Assembly: GCA_021464525.1 (NCBI GenBank)
Contig: JADRCO010000468.1
Location: 1-33,175 of the forward strand
DNA: 33,175 nt
Direction: 5' to 3'
Source: Rhizophagus sp. LPA8_4_AMF
Taxonomy: Eukaryota > Glomeromycota > Glomeromycetes > Glomerales > Glomeraceae
In this document: positions 10,650 to 22,044 of the stretch, piece by piece
Numbering within the stretch: position 1 is the stretch's first letter
Layout of the letters: each line of letters opens with the position of its first letter
Made by a program: the position numbers and the translations under genes
The notes under the pieces: generated by a model
The model's input: the letters and a program-made list of their open reading frames with translations, nothing else
Databases searched by the model: none
What the model was told of the DNA's origin: nothing

Positions 10650-11840
10650 TTTTACAAATATTTTATTTTTATTTTATTAGAATGAAACCTGGACGATCGT
10701 CTAGTTTCGGAACAAATGAATACACTATTTAAAAAAAATTGTATTAAAATAAGTGAATTGAAGAAGAAGCGTAAAAGTGAAAATCTAACGATTCGTATTT
10801 GTTTCAAGTTTGTGTATCGAATCGAATAATCTTAAAATTTTGAAATTGTGAATTAGTAGAATGTTTAAGAACGTTTCAAAATACACGAAATACAAATTAG
10901 TTAAAAAAAAAAAAGAATTTATTCTATGATCCTTATATTATTTTACAGATTGGTTATTTAAATATCTTGTAAAAGTAGCTGACGAAAACAATTTCAAATT
11001 GGATATTGTTATTTTAAAGGAATAGGTGTTGTAAAGCGAAAATGGCTGGTTTTTATTACGATGTAATTGCAAAAATATTCACATGGAATTATGATGCAGG
11101 ATCCCGTTATAATAATGGAATTGAAATAAAAGAACCGTAGAACTGGCTCGATGAGTCGATGGGTTGAGAAAGGTATATACAAAGCGAGTGGTTGGCATAA
11201 AAAATTTGCTAATCGAGAAGATAAAGATATAATTGATTTTTTTTTTTCGTAGATATATGTAAAATTAGCATTGCATTCTTTACTGTAAATCATAAAACGA
11301 CATTCATAAAAAAAAATTGTACGACATATATTTTATATATTGAATTATTTAAGGATACAAAGACAATCTTTCATGAACTTATGTGGATAACAAACCGGTT
11401 TTGGATCTTTTCTAGGAAATATGGCCAGAATTAACGAAGTAACAAAATGGCTGAAATTGCAGATCTTCTGATGTAATTTTTCAACTGTAAATTTAGAATC
11501 CACCAAAACTTTATTTCACAAAAATTGAGAAAGCTATCCAAAAAAAAGAAATATTAAAAGAAAAAGTTGCAAACGCAAAGCGCACAAAACTTCAATTCAG
11601 ATATTAAATCATCTTTCGAATTTTCGCCGCATTTGTACTTTTATTTTATATATATTTTTTTAATAGAAAAATCTAAATATATAATATTTTAAGTGAAATA
11701 TAGAAAATATTTCGGGATAATTTATTTGTAGGTGAATATTTAAAAAATTGTTGCTTAGTAATAAATTAAAACTTAATAAATTAAAACTTAATAAATTATC
11801 ATAAAAAAAAACTATATAATTGATTGAATTTTTTTTTTTT
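10650..11840. other. no gene recognised
   Basis: This is AT-rich sequence 3' of the minus-strand NTF2-fold gene. The open frame at 11009-11293 on the minus strand has no domain-like features. A short direct repeat of AATAAATTAAAACTT lies at about 11759-11790. Confidence 0.35.
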
Positions 11841-11843
11841 GAA

Positions 11844-12521
11844 TTATTTCATATAGGAAGCGGCACTATCGATTAAATAACCAGTTCCAGTAATTAATTT
11901 TCCAACGACAAGCTTACGAACGATATTTTCATACCACCAACTAATTAAAGGTACACTTTGAAAAAGACCTTCAAGAGTCCAATTATCTTCCATTCTATAA
12001 ATATAATACAATCCATCTCTTTCTTCACGAAATCTAAGAGTTGTTATAGTAGGTACGACAAAATGAAGAATAGGGAAAACTCTTGGACATATATGTTGTT
12101 TTACATTTATGACAGCGGTAATTCCACTATAAATGTAAAATCAAGAGTTAAAAATCAAAAAAGTTTTTTATATGATGAATATAAATATAAAAAGTATCAC
12201 ATACTCGAAAACTATATCTTCTTTATTTTGGAGTTCAGGTTCATGTTTATTAAAAGTAGCCCAAACACGAAAAACTTTACGAATATTATGAGATCCATAA
12301 ACACTTAATAGTGGATGAGATAAAGTTGCATCCTCAGTAAAATACGTGTCTAACACTTTTTTATATACTGCTTCATCATGCGAAAGAAGATCTGCAACAA
12401 TTTCTAAAATATCAATATAAAAAAAAATATTTAAATTCCACTCTTTAAAATAATAATAATAATAATAATGATAAATTTATTTTTTACCTGGTAAAGTTTG
12501 ATCAGAGAAATTAATATTCAT
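11844..12521 (-). CDS. SigF-like NTF2-fold family protein
   Basis: This is a three-exon gene on the minus strand: 12521-12488 (34 nt), 12403-12205 (199 nt) and 12126-11844 (283 nt). The introns are GT-AG, 84 nt (12404-12487, GTAAAA donor) and 78 nt (12127-12204, GTATGT donor), and the phases match at both junctions. The product is 171 residues and ends with TAA at 11846-11844. It matches the layout of the fungal SigF-like NTF2-like family: an N-terminal helix, VLDTYFTEDATLSHPLLSVY near residues 27-46, a central region with RVFPILHFVVPTITTLRFRE, then YRMEDNWTLEGLF and a Trp-rich turn ISWWYEN. NTF2-fold proteins form cone-shaped pockets that can bind small ligands or catalyse isomerase or dehydratase chemistry; the ligand here is unknown. 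The C-terminal helix (LVVGKLITGTGYLI) is hydrophobic and may touch a membrane. The gene looks intact. The start is the first ATG of the open frame, with a TATA box about 50-63 nt upstream. Confidence 0.83.
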
Positions 12522-12570
12522 GATTGTTGACGAGTTAAAGAATAAAGAGTCTCTTTTTATGAAATGATTA

Positions 12571-12584
12571 TTTATATATATATT
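12571..12584 (-). promoter_or_regulatory. TATA box of the NTF2-fold gene
   Basis: On the minus strand this reads AATATATATATAAA, 50-63 nt upstream of the start codon at 12521. That spacing suits a short 5' untranslated region. Confidence 0.45.
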
Positions 12585-12589
12585 TAGGA

Positions 12590-14105
12590 AGAAAAATTCA
12601 CATGCACATACTTTAGTAATCTTCCCACGGTTATTAAAATCCCATGATTTTCATAAAAGGAGTGTGAATCTTACGTGATTATTAAATCCCGAGCTACGCC
12701 ACATAATTTAAACTACTACTTTTCGATTTAATTACAATGATTTAGCTACAAAACCAGGTTTTTTAAAAGTTATCTAGCCGTATAAGTAATTAATATTTCT
12801 AAATCTCTCAAATTTCTCCTTATATTTGCGTTATATCGTTATATGAAATTTACAACTTTCTTACATTTTTTGTGATGTAACAACATAATCATTAATATTA
12901 TTATAATGTAATACTAATATGCAAATGCTTCATATTTTTTTTTTTTTTCAAATAATAATTTTTTAATCTTTGACGGCCGTATACTGTAATAACTGTATAT
13001 ATGGCGTACTGTATATATAGAGAGAGAAAGTTAAAGAAAAATAAAACTCAATATAATAAACTTTAAACGTAACAAATTAATGATAAAAAGTAAAAGAAGT
13101 GAAAAAAAAAAAATATAAATATATCAATCTTTGCGTGACATTTCGGTAATTTTAAATTAAAAACATGTCATACTTTACTAGCGTAGTAGCGTTTCATGAT
13201 ATGCAATTTGTATTTCAATTATTGTTGGTGTAAATAATAACGAAAATCCCATTAACATTAATTTCCAAATTTAGAATATATATATATATATATATAATGT
13301 GTCACCCAATAAAAATTGGCTTGGGATTAACGTTAATTGTGATCTTAATTTAAAAAGAAATAAACTTCTTTATCTTTAAAATATGTGACGCGTCAGTCGT
13401 CTGGTATAAATCGTCATCTCGTCTCGTAATCTCGCCGTCATATTATAGTCATAAATACATTACTATAAATATTTTTTTCTTATATATACATATGTGATAC
13501 CTTCTTTTTTGCATTTTTTAAAAACATGGCATGATGCCAAAGATCATTATAAAAGTTAAAGCTGTTAATGAAAGTCTTCCACTTAACATAAAATAGGCTG
13601 ATCATAAAATTTTACTATTCCAATTAGCCAGGATATAACTGATTTATTCACACAATTATCAAATTCTCGTCAGTGAGGTATAAATATAGTATATTTTATT
13701 GTTGAATCCTATTTTCTTTCTTTTGATTTTTTTATTTTATTTTTACATTTAAAAAAAATTTTAAAGAATGAGTAAAAAGCTTCAGAACTATTACTACTAC
13801 ACTTTGAAAGATATATTGATATTATAGAGAAAAATTTCTTATTTGGAGAATGCAAATCTTACTGAACTACACAAAATTTAAAAGCTATCTATTATAATAT
13901 AATCATTATAAGAACAATCCTACAAAATCCCACAAGTAAATTAAGACGATTAACCAGCAGTTAAGAAATCAATCGGTTAAAACTAATTGACCGTAATTCT
14001 GGTTTTATATAATGAGGCCGAACTTACCGTATTTTATTTATTTATTAATAAACAGTTATAATCTGTCGACAACTAGTAAAAAAAAATCTGTACCAAAAAA
14101 ATTTT
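12590..14105. other. intergenic, no gene recognised
   Basis: This is AT-rich intergenic DNA. It contains a (TA)n tract at about 13276-13296. Two blocks around 12629 and 12680 share GTTATTAAAATCCCA/GATTATTAAATCCCG and may be promoter-proximal repeats of the NTF2-fold gene. No coding frame stands out. Confidence 0.4.
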
Positions 14106-14107
14106 TA

Positions 14108-14168
14108 ATATTAACCGGTTAGTTAACCAGTTGAGCACTTGGTTAACCGGTTTTTAACCGGTTAAGTT
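14108..14168. repeat. AACCGGTT palindrome array
   Basis: The perfect 8-bp palindrome AACCGGTT occurs exactly at 14113-14120, 14145-14152 and 14156-14163. TTAACCAG and TTGGTTAACC variants lie between. Further degenerate copies (TTAACCAGCAGTTAAG, ATCGGTTAAA) lie upstream at about 13950-13982. It is compact and has no coding potential. Confidence 0.6.
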
Positions 14169-14174
14169 AAATCT

Positions 14175-15100
14175 ATTTTCTTTAAAAAAAAAAGAATTTT
14201 CGACTTACTAATATTATAATGTATATTAAGAAAGATATCGGATATGTCCTGGAAAAATCTGTACATGCTTGGAACACGTCCAGAAAACGTGAAAGATACC
14301 TGAATTCTTGACGTTACAAAAAGGTTCTAGATTAAATTCTTTAAAACTTTCAGAACTAGTATAAAAATATTTACGTGAGTTTTTTACCTCCTATCTGCAA
14401 TAAATGAATATTTAATAGTTTCAAAGTCAATGAAGACTGTTAAATGTTGTTACCATATTATTTGTGATACTTTTTCATTTTTTTTTTTTCATTTCAAGTA
14501 GTTGATGTCTTGATGAAAATTTTTGGAATATAATTATCAGCTAATAAAACAACTTAGTAGAATATAGTAAGTACTTTCGTCGGGTATTCCGGATTATTAT
14601 CCATTTTAGAATGAATCCGTATTTTATTTTGCTAAATTAAGAAGGTCGTATCACTAATTTTCACTTTAAAGAATTAAAAATTAATTTTTTTTTAGCCACA
14701 ATATACGTGATATTTTTATTTAATAATGAATGAATTCCTAATACAATCAATTTATATTTCTTTATTATTTATTTGTATAATACAAGATTCGCACAATACG
14801 TAGTACATATGTAATTCTCGTTCTGGATTGTTCTGATAAACATTTTTATATTAATAAGCCATATTTTTTGATTATATTAGATAAAACCTCTTTAGACAAG
14901 CCAATATTTATCGGTTTAAAACAGGTATGGTGCAAAATGTCGATCACGTTCTAAAGAATTAAAAATTACCCCTAATAGGACAATTTTTAATTCAAACATA
15001 ATTTTAGTACGACAAATAAGCCATGAGTCAAATCACAAGGACTAATACTATAAAAATGCATGTCGAAAAAAAAAAATTTTCATCAAATCACTCCCAAATA
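14175..15100. other. intergenic, upstream of the methyltransferase gene
   Basis: This is AT-rich sequence with no coding-like frame. It would contain distal regulatory DNA of the arsenite methyltransferase gene. I recognise no operator or metal-response element in it. Confidence 0.35.
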
Positions 15101-15105
15101 AAAAA

Positions 15106-15114
15106 TATAAAAAG
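15106..15114 (+). promoter_or_regulatory. TATA box of the arsenite methyltransferase gene
   Basis: TATAAAAAG lies 64-72 nt upstream of the start codon at 15178, followed by an A-rich leader (15132-15177). Position and sequence fit a core promoter. The A-rich leader is of a kind common before fungal start codons. Confidence 0.5.
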
Positions 15115-15177
15115 AGTGAATTTTTTACCATAAAAAAAAAAAAATATAAATATAAAATAAAAATAAAATAAATAATA

Positions 15178-16339
15178 ATGAATTCTAAGAGTGAAAAATG
15201 TTGTGTTGTAAGTAATCCTTTTAGACGTGTCGAAAATTATTAATATTGTTACCTTTAATAACTTTTTTTTTTCAAAATTATTTTTCTTATAGAAAAATCA
15301 AACTAAAACCGGAAACGATGAACAAAAAGCAATCGAATCAGTAAAAGATTATTACGGTAATGTTCTTAAAACCAACAAAGATTTAAAAACTAGCGCATGT
15401 TGCGCAAAAGATTCCATTCCAGAGAACGTAAAGGCAATTATGAAAGATATTCATCCTGAAGTCCTTTCCAAATTTTATGGTTGTGGTTCTCCTGTCCCTC
15501 CCGCGTTAAAAGGAAAGACAGTTTTGGATTTAGGTTCAGGTTCTGGTCGAGATTGTTTTATTTTATCCAAGTTGGTTGGTCCAGAGGGTAAAGTAATCGG
15601 AGTTGATATGACTGATGAACAACTTGAAGTTGCTAATAGTCATATCTCTTACCATATGGATCGATTCGGATACGATAAACCTAATGTGATTTTCAAAAAG
15701 GGATATATTGAAGACCTTCAATCTGCCGGTATTGAAAGCGAATCAATAGATGTTGTGATTTCAAACTGTGTTCTTAACCTTTCTACCAACAAGAAGAAAT
15801 CATTTTCGGAGATCTTTCGAATCCTCAAGCCAGGAGGTGAACTATATTTCTCTGATGTTTTTTCAGGAAGAAGAATTCCAGAAGCTCTTGTAAAAGATCC
15901 AGTTCTATTTGGAGAATGTCTAAGTGGGGCGCTTTATGTTGAGGATTTTCGACGTTTACTTACAAGCTTAGGTTATCCTGAATATCGAATCTTATCAAAA
16001 CAAAAGATCGATTTAAATGATTCAGAAGTCAAACAAAAAGTGGGAATGATCGATTTTTATTCTATCACAGTTCGTACTTTTAAATTACCTTTCGAGGATC
16101 GTTGCGAAAATTATGGACAAGTAGCAACCTATAAAGGAACTATTGAGGAAGCTCCAGATTCTTTCGTATTGGATGATCATCATGTGTTTAAAGTCAATGA
16201 ATCTATTCCAGTTTGTGGTAATACATCCATGATATTACAGAAAACTCGATATGCAGAACACTTTGATGTGATTGGAGATACAAACTTACATTATGGGCTT
16301 TTTGATTGTTCATCTAAATCAGATAGTAAATGTTGTTAA
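15178..16339 (+). CDS. arsenite S-adenosylmethionine methyltransferase (AS3MT/ArsM type)
   Basis: There are two exons, 15178-15207 and 15293-16339, with an 85-nt GTAAGT...TTATAG intron in phase 0. The product is 358 residues, close to the usual length of the family. The Rossmann SAM-binding motif I is VLDLGSGSGRDCF (about residues 87-99), followed by VIGVDMT. The cysteines known to bind and reduce arsenic are present: C74 in FYGCGSPVP, C169 in VISNCVLNLS and C219 in LFGECLSGALY. C46-C47 (TSACCAKDS) match the N-terminal cysteine. The post-motif KPGGELYFSDVF is also typical. The enzyme is expected to transfer methyl groups from SAM to As(III), giving methylated arsenicals, in the cytosol; this can detoxify or mobilise arsenic. 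Extra Cys pairs lie at both ends (KCC in exon 1 and a C-terminal KCC). The start was chosen because the exon-1 ATG is followed at once by a consensus donor and joins in frame. The gene is isolated, with no ars neighbours seen. Confidence 0.93.
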
Positions 16340-16358
16340 TAATCAGGGCTGTATATAC

Positions 16359-16364
16359 AATAAA
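16359..16364 (+). terminator. poly(A) signal of the methyltransferase gene
   Basis: AATAAA lies 20 nt after the stop codon at 16337-16339, inside TACAATAAATAACACG. A second AATAAA lies at about 16530. Either could direct 3' end formation. Confidence 0.5.
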
Positions 16365-16539
16365 TAACACGTAACTTGTTGAGAATCAGGTTGTATAAGA
16401 AATATATATATCACGTAACTGTATCAAAAAATTGATTATCTATTTATTATAATTTTCTTTTTTTTTATTTTTTATTTAAAATTTGACTTGTTTCTTATTT
16501 CAAGAATTTTCTGTATACAAATTATTATTAAATAAAGTA

Positions 16540-17385
16540 TAATAATGTAATATTATTTACGAATTATTATTGTGCGAATTGTGTCATATTAGAATATGTA
16601 TGATCAAATGCCAAGTAAAACCATTCGGTTTAAAAGAACTAGATCCGAATTTATTGATGCTGTGAAACCATTTAATTACAAATTACAAAAATCTTTGATC
16701 CATCAAAGATAACTGATAAAAGAATACTTTATTTTATGAGACCTTGCATGGTTAGCAAATTCTGGAACAAAATTTAAGAATTGTGTGCAACTTGAGATAA
16801 GAGTTTTTGAATAATTAAAAAAATGCAAACTAATGAATAATTTTATAAAGATTATCTAGAATTTTCATTATAGAATTTTCATTACAAAAAAAAAAAAATT
16901 TTTTGTTACATAATTTACGTATAAACAGAACATAAACAGAAACACCAAATTGTTTCAAATTGCTAAATTTAACAGTGATGATTGGAAATATTTTCTAGTT
17001 TGTTAAACGTTGTATAAAAAATAAAAATTTAATACACTGTCCGTGTCACAAAGATTCAAAATAAAGAATATTGTTTTGTTACCATTTTAATTAATAATTA
17101 ATCAGTAAATAGTATTACATGAATAAAATTAAATTAGTCGAACTTCATTAAAAGCACTAAATAAGTTAAAGAAAGAAAAAGTAAGAATAATACGAATAAA
17201 CCAATCACTTTATTGGATTTTGACATTAGAGTGTTAATAGATCATGTGATATATGAGTATTAGACCAATGAGTTTGTTTAAATTCTTGATAATATAAATG
17301 ATTGTAGCATTATTCAATTTTGTTCTTCAGCGGTTTATCTTTAAATCCCGCAAAAATATTATTTTGTTCGTTTTCACGCAAGGAG
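16540..17385. other. no gene recognised
   Basis: This is AT-rich sequence 3' of the methyltransferase gene. It contains a perfect short hairpin, ATCTTTGAT-CC-ATCAAAGAT, at 16691-16710. No coding-like frame stands out. Confidence 0.4.
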
Positions 17386-17391
17386 TGTATC

Positions 17392-17661
17392 ATAAAAAAA
17401 AATTGAATATTTTTTGAATTTTACGAAAAACTTGAAATTTCCCAGTGTTTTTGTATAGAAAAAGTTGTAAATTGGGGTAATCCAATCTGAAATCCCCAAA
17501 AAAATTCATAAAAAACGTTAATTTTATAATAAAATATTAAGAATTGGAACTTTTTGGATTTTTAATTTGGATTACCCCCATTTGTACATCCTTTTCTATA
17601 TAAAAGACAATGGAAATCGGGGGTTTTCACAAAATTTAAAAAAAAATCTTTTTTTTGGTGA
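17392..17661. mobile_element. foldback/MITE-like element with about 105-bp inverted arms
   Basis: The left arm (17392-17500) and right arm (17550-17661) are imperfect inverted copies. The left arm reads TTTTTGTATAGAAAAAGTTG then AATTGGGGTAATCCA. The complement of the right arm reads TTTTATATAGAAAAGGATG then AATGGGGGTAATCCA. Outside these, GAAATTTCCCAGTG matches CGATTTCCATTG, and both ends carry A-rich tracts. The loop is about 50 bp. There is no coding potential. It fits a non-autonomous foldback or MITE; I could not define a target-site duplication with confidence. Confidence 0.65.
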
Positions 17662-17664
17662 ATC

Positions 17665-18645
17665 ATCATTTTGAAAATGCCGACTCAGGGTTTGATTTCG
17701 ATTTTTGTTGTACAAACGTAAATATATCTTGCAGATCACAAATAAACAAATAATGATTAAATATCTGATTTTGAATCTTTATTGCGCCATGAATATTTAT
17801 ATTAAAAATTAATTTGGTAATACGGTAGTTAAAATATTTGTACACTGGTGAAATATCCGGATTGATAAAAAAAAAACAAAAAACTGTTAACGAAGGCACG
17901 GAATTTTATTTCAAAATTTTATGAATAAAAGATCGTGATCAATAATGATCATAAAATAACATACAATAATATTATAAACCCTTTAAAAACATTTTATGAG
18001 CATAATAAATATAATAAATTAAAAATGGAATAATTTCAAGTGTTACGCCGCAAAATATATTTTTAACCGCAAATGCCGCTTTCAAAATAAACTTCCCGGT
18101 TGTATTTATTTCTGAAACTGTGTAATGTTACAACAAAAGTTGCAACGTTGAACATTTTCCGTAATGTTACAACGAAACTATGAAGTTTTAAACGAAAGCC
18201 ATGAAATTATAAATAATATTGATGCAATATTGTTTTTTTATTATTAAAATGTTATCTGAATAAAACAAACTTTTATCAACATATGTATTTGTTCACCTTG
18301 TGATTAAAATTAATTAATATAAATTTTGATTAGCATTGAACCAGTACGATTTACTACCTTTATCATTATTTAAATTACCCGCAATTTTAATTATATTATT
18401 ATATAACAACGCAGTATTGCGCAAACATATGACCAAAAAAATAACTGAATTACAATTTACATTTAGATAAAAAATTGGTTTTTTTATATATTTTTTTTTA
18501 TTACAGATTGCAAATTTTTATTATTATTTATTTATTTATTTATTTTTTTTATTTGAAAATGTATAAATCACTTTACTAATAATAAATTATATAATACAGA
18601 TTATATTATAAGAATTATCTATTAATAACATTACTACAAGACCTA
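17665..18645. other. no gene recognised
   Basis: This is AT-rich sequence including a TTTA-rich tract near 18523-18550. The minus-strand frame at 17666-17899 shows no domain-like features. No other structure is recognised. Confidence 0.4.
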
Positions 18646-18649
18646 ATAC

Positions 18650-19186
18650 CATCGAAGAAGCCTGCTGAAAAGGATTTCATCTCAATTAATGCTTTCATTG
18701 AAGCTCTCTAAAATGAAATGATTCGATTATGCTGTTTCCCAAAGAATTCAGCTAGACGAAACTGATCAGCTGAGTGTGGCTAGCCAGTCAGAAACTTTGA
18801 GCCAATTCATCTGGAAGTTCTGACAAGCCGGAATTATGTTCTGCTGTATGCATTCATTATTTTTAATTAATTACATTTGGCAGGTTCAGGTTCAATAACA
18901 TTCAGAGGTGTTATGGACCCAATTAAGACAACTTTTTGATCAAATAAGGGACGTTAAAGGACTTAATTTGGAGGAGGTGAGCCTTCACGTAGCAATGGAA
19001 ATTCGTGCACATGGAGGGAAATTCAAAAAGAATACGGTTCAAGGGTTTTTATGAGAGAAATATCACGAAGAAAAATGGTTACATAGCACATTAGATGATA
19101 TTGGTTTATGGATAGATAGAAAAATCAACGAAAACTTAGATAGTATGTGGAGTAGTAGGAAGGAACTGCCATCCTTTACTATGTAA
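18650..19186 (+). pseudogene. coding relic, family not recognised
   Basis: The clearest part is 18905-19186. One frame reads as ordinary soluble protein (TQLRQLFDQIRDVKGLNLEE, LHVAMEIRAHGGKFKKNTVQ, HEEKWLHSTLDDIGLWIDRK) with a single TGA at 19052-19054 and a TAA at 19184. It follows acceptor-like AG sites (GGCAG near 18882 and ATTCAG at about 18900-18905). Upstream pieces at about 18650-18710 and 18750-18810 (LDETDQLSVASQSETLSQF) are also coding-like but in other frames. It is probably a broken gene with one intron. I do not recognise the family. Confidence 0.4.
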
Positions 19187-19511
19187 GAGACATCTAGGGG
19201 CGGGCAAATTCCTCTCTTTAAACATCCATTACCCGTTTTATTTTATATACTTCTTTATCTCACAAGAATATAATAAAAAAAGCTTTACTTTGAATTTTTT
19301 ATTGTGTGCATACAGTATATGGTCATTTATTACAGATAAAAGATAAACACAAATTTGGGAACGTGACCCATTATACAAGTGAACGAAGTGCGAAATAAAT
19401 ACAAAGGATCGGGACTTTACTCGTGATACATGCCAAATTAGAATTATCTCTAATAGATGATTTTTCCCAAAATTACTCAATGATTTCACCCTTTTATTTC
19501 CCTCTCTTTAT

Positions 19512-20737
19512 CTACGTTAACAGCTTTTGTACCTCCTCCATTAACCATGCAATATGACCTAGAACCCTTTCAACTATACTTTCCATATCCTCACTAACAT
19601 ACACGACAACTATCAGAAATTTGAATCTCAGCCTTTCTTGTTTATCAAGTGAATATTGCATAAAATACCATTCTTTCGCATCTGTAATAATTCTGAATAC
19701 TTTATCCACAAAAGATTCCTCTTCCTTTATCTCACAAGCCCTACACTTTCGGTTTGATAAAGCGGATAAACTCTTTAAAAAATCTTCATCTTTTCTTCTG
19801 TCACTCCAACAGTTTTTACGATCTGGAGTAGGTCAATTGCGAAATCAACTGGGTCATGTCCATTGGGTCCTGTGATGTTTTTTTCTGGTTGAAGTTCAAA
19901 CTTGTCTTCATATAGATTCGCACCAGCAACTAAGTATGAACACATATATTGTGATTTTGATGTTTCATTTCTGTTGATTGGAATGGTCTTAAGACGGGCC
20001 TTCAGATCGATTATAAGATTTTAAGTAATCTGAGAAGGTTTGTCCTTCAGATCTTTACACTTGCAAGTAAAAGCGGAAAGACAGATAGTGAAGAATCATC
20101 TGATTCACCAAGCCTGTAAAGCCTTCAGGAAAGACCAATCTGAAAAGGATTTTGATGGCGCCTCAATAAACACAGTAAACTTGAGATTATTGTCTATTAC
20201 CAACATCGTACTCTGTAATACAACAACCAGGTTAGTAGTTGGAGGTAAGTTATTATTTCATTTTCATAACCTGAAGATTTCAGTTGGGCTCCTGCCAAAA
20301 TACACCCTAAAATTTTTACCTCAAGTAAGGAAAAAATACAATACTATGGACAGATTTGTTGAGTAATGCCTGTAAAGAAGCGAGTTGGTCAAGCAATTCC
20401 TGTTTATGGCTCAAAGTAGCAGCTGGTACAGGCGGTTCAACTATAATACAAATGCCCTTCTTAGGTGGTTTCTCAGGTCAGTAGCCTCTGATATTATTTA
20501 ATGCTGACAGCTCTTCATTGTCCTCTAATGAGATATTCTTCAACTGATTATCATGATCGCTAACAATTACCATCTTCCATAGCTTGAGCCTGTTTGCAGG
20601 AAATTGTAAAACTCTAGTACCTTTTCCACCTTGATAACTTTTTTGAGGACACTTCAAGACTATTTTTTTTTATTATGGATAGGAAAAGTGTTCGTGAGTG
20701 TGTTTTCTTTAACAAGGCAAAGTAAAGTAATGGACAT
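19512..20737 (-). pseudogene. Crinkler (CRN) family effector pseudogene
   Basis: Read from 20737 down, the frame starts with the CRN-type N-terminus MSITLLCLVKENTLTN. It then shifts frame and gives NRLKLWKMVIVSDHD, LEDNEELSALNNI, a stop, and PEKPPKKGICIIVEPP. These are the LWKV and PEKPP-IHVIVEPP signatures of the CRN ubiquitin-like N-terminal domain. After a low-similarity stretch follow TSKSQYMCSYLVAGANLYED, GPNGHDPVDFAIDLLQIVKT and, in another frame, the 65-codon segment 19709-19512 with DKVFRIITDAKEWYFMQYSL and ERVLGHIAWLMEEVQKL. I recall this C-terminal region from CRN-annotated proteins of Rhizophagus. Several frameshifts and stops make it non-functional as one protein. CRN proteins in these fungi are proposed symbiosis effectors. 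Seen here: the motifs and breaks. Inferred: the family and its role. Confidence 0.75.
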
Positions 20738-20744
20738 TTTCAAC

Positions 20745-21870
20745 TTATATACTATTTTTTTGCGAAATGCTGTAATGCTGTTAGTTCAATTAGCTACGTA
20801 AGGATAAGAGTGAAAAATTTTATTTGAGGTATTTGTGAAAAATTCAGTTATTACACAGATTCTGCCACATGATCCATTATTTTATCGCACAATAATACAT
20901 ATTCTTCAAATCAATCACTTTTCCCGAAAGTTCCATCATATACCCTTGACATAAGTCAAGACTTCAACTCTTCGGATTAAACTGATGATCTTCACATATG
21001 GGTAGAATTTAAGGAGCGTAAGTTGATCCAATTTTCATGATGCGATATTCCAAAACCAATTCTTAGGCCAGTTAGTAAACCCTTTTATCTGCCTCGTGCA
21101 AGTAAAATAAAATCAAACGAAACTAATAAAACCAATCTAACTTACCACTATTTGCATCATCGATATTTATAATCAAACGAACTTGTATATTATTAATAAG
21201 GTATGGTTAGTTTATTATTCAGATAGCTTCTTGAAATACGTCATCATGATGTTAATTGATTTTCCTACCTCTATAGATGTTCCAGAATAAACGGACATAT
21301 TACTCTACTTGTTGTTATGTATCAGTCTTTGAGAAAATCTCACCATCACGCATATAATAGGCTCAGTATTATAAAAATAATTCCCATGATGAGATATTAT
21401 CAACTTTAGCATCGTCAGCAGGGTAAATTTTATGATAAGCATCTTCACATGTCAGGTGATAAAAAATCAAAAAATCTTTAATAATAACAATTATGAGGCG
21501 GAATGGAAATTAATTGTAATGGTAAATGTGAATCGATAATTTTGCCTTTTATTATTTTTTTTGTCAGTTGCTAAATTCCGAATTTATTCTGCAGATTTGA
21601 AATCACTTAATCTTGGAATTTTCTTGCGAAACTTAGCTAAAATAATTACTTTCTATATTATCTTTGGTGAAAATTTTGTCTACTTTGGGCATTTACATAA
21701 AAATTTTTTCAGAAATTCATAGATTAATTTTAGGAGTAATATTTATCATAGAAAGCGTGATTCATTATGATCTACAAGTTGAATAAGATCACGTGTGCTG
21801 ATGACTTGATCAGATTTGTATCAGATTTGTATCAGATTTATACTTTCATACTTTTTGTATTAGAGTCAAA
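20745..21870. other. no gene recognised; short tandem repeat at 21810-21840
   Basis: No frame looks coding. TCAGATTTGTA occurs twice and a truncated TCAGATTTA once in tandem at 21810-21840, just upstream of a small open frame. AATCAAACGAAC/AATCAAACGAAA repeats lie near 21112 and 21171. Confidence 0.4.
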
Positions 21871-22044
21871 ATGTCTGAAAAAATTCTTGGAACTATACTC
21901 CCTTCCCATTATAGAATGGACAGGAATAAACTCAAAGTAATGCTTATTGATAGTATGCCTGTTACACTTGAAGACTTTAAAGAACTTGTGACAATAATTT
22001 CAAAATCATATAAACTTGAACTAACTAATGGTAAAGTGCAATAA
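21871..22044 (+). CDS. small hypothetical ORF, 57 aa
   Basis: An ATG-to-TAA frame of 57 codons with balanced, protein-like composition (MSEKILGTILPSHYRMDRNK, LIDSMPVTLEDFKELV). There is no transmembrane segment or known motif. It could be a first exon: AATG|GTAAAG at 22027-22035 resembles a splice donor, but I found no partner exon. It is preceded by the 11-bp tandem repeat at 21810-21840. Its place at the edge of the mobile-element region suggests it belongs to an element. I do not recognise it. Confidence 0.35.
   Translation: MSEKILGTILPSHYRMDRNKLKVMLIDSMPVTLEDFKELVTIISKSYKLELTNGKVQ

Noticed and set aside
11009-11293. 94-codon minus-strand frame
   Set aside because: No recognisable motif; it lies in AT-rich sequence 3' of the NTF2-fold gene.
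11958-12308. 116-codon plus-strand frame
   Set aside because: It is antisense to exons 2 and 3 of the NTF2-fold gene, whose spliced reading is far better.
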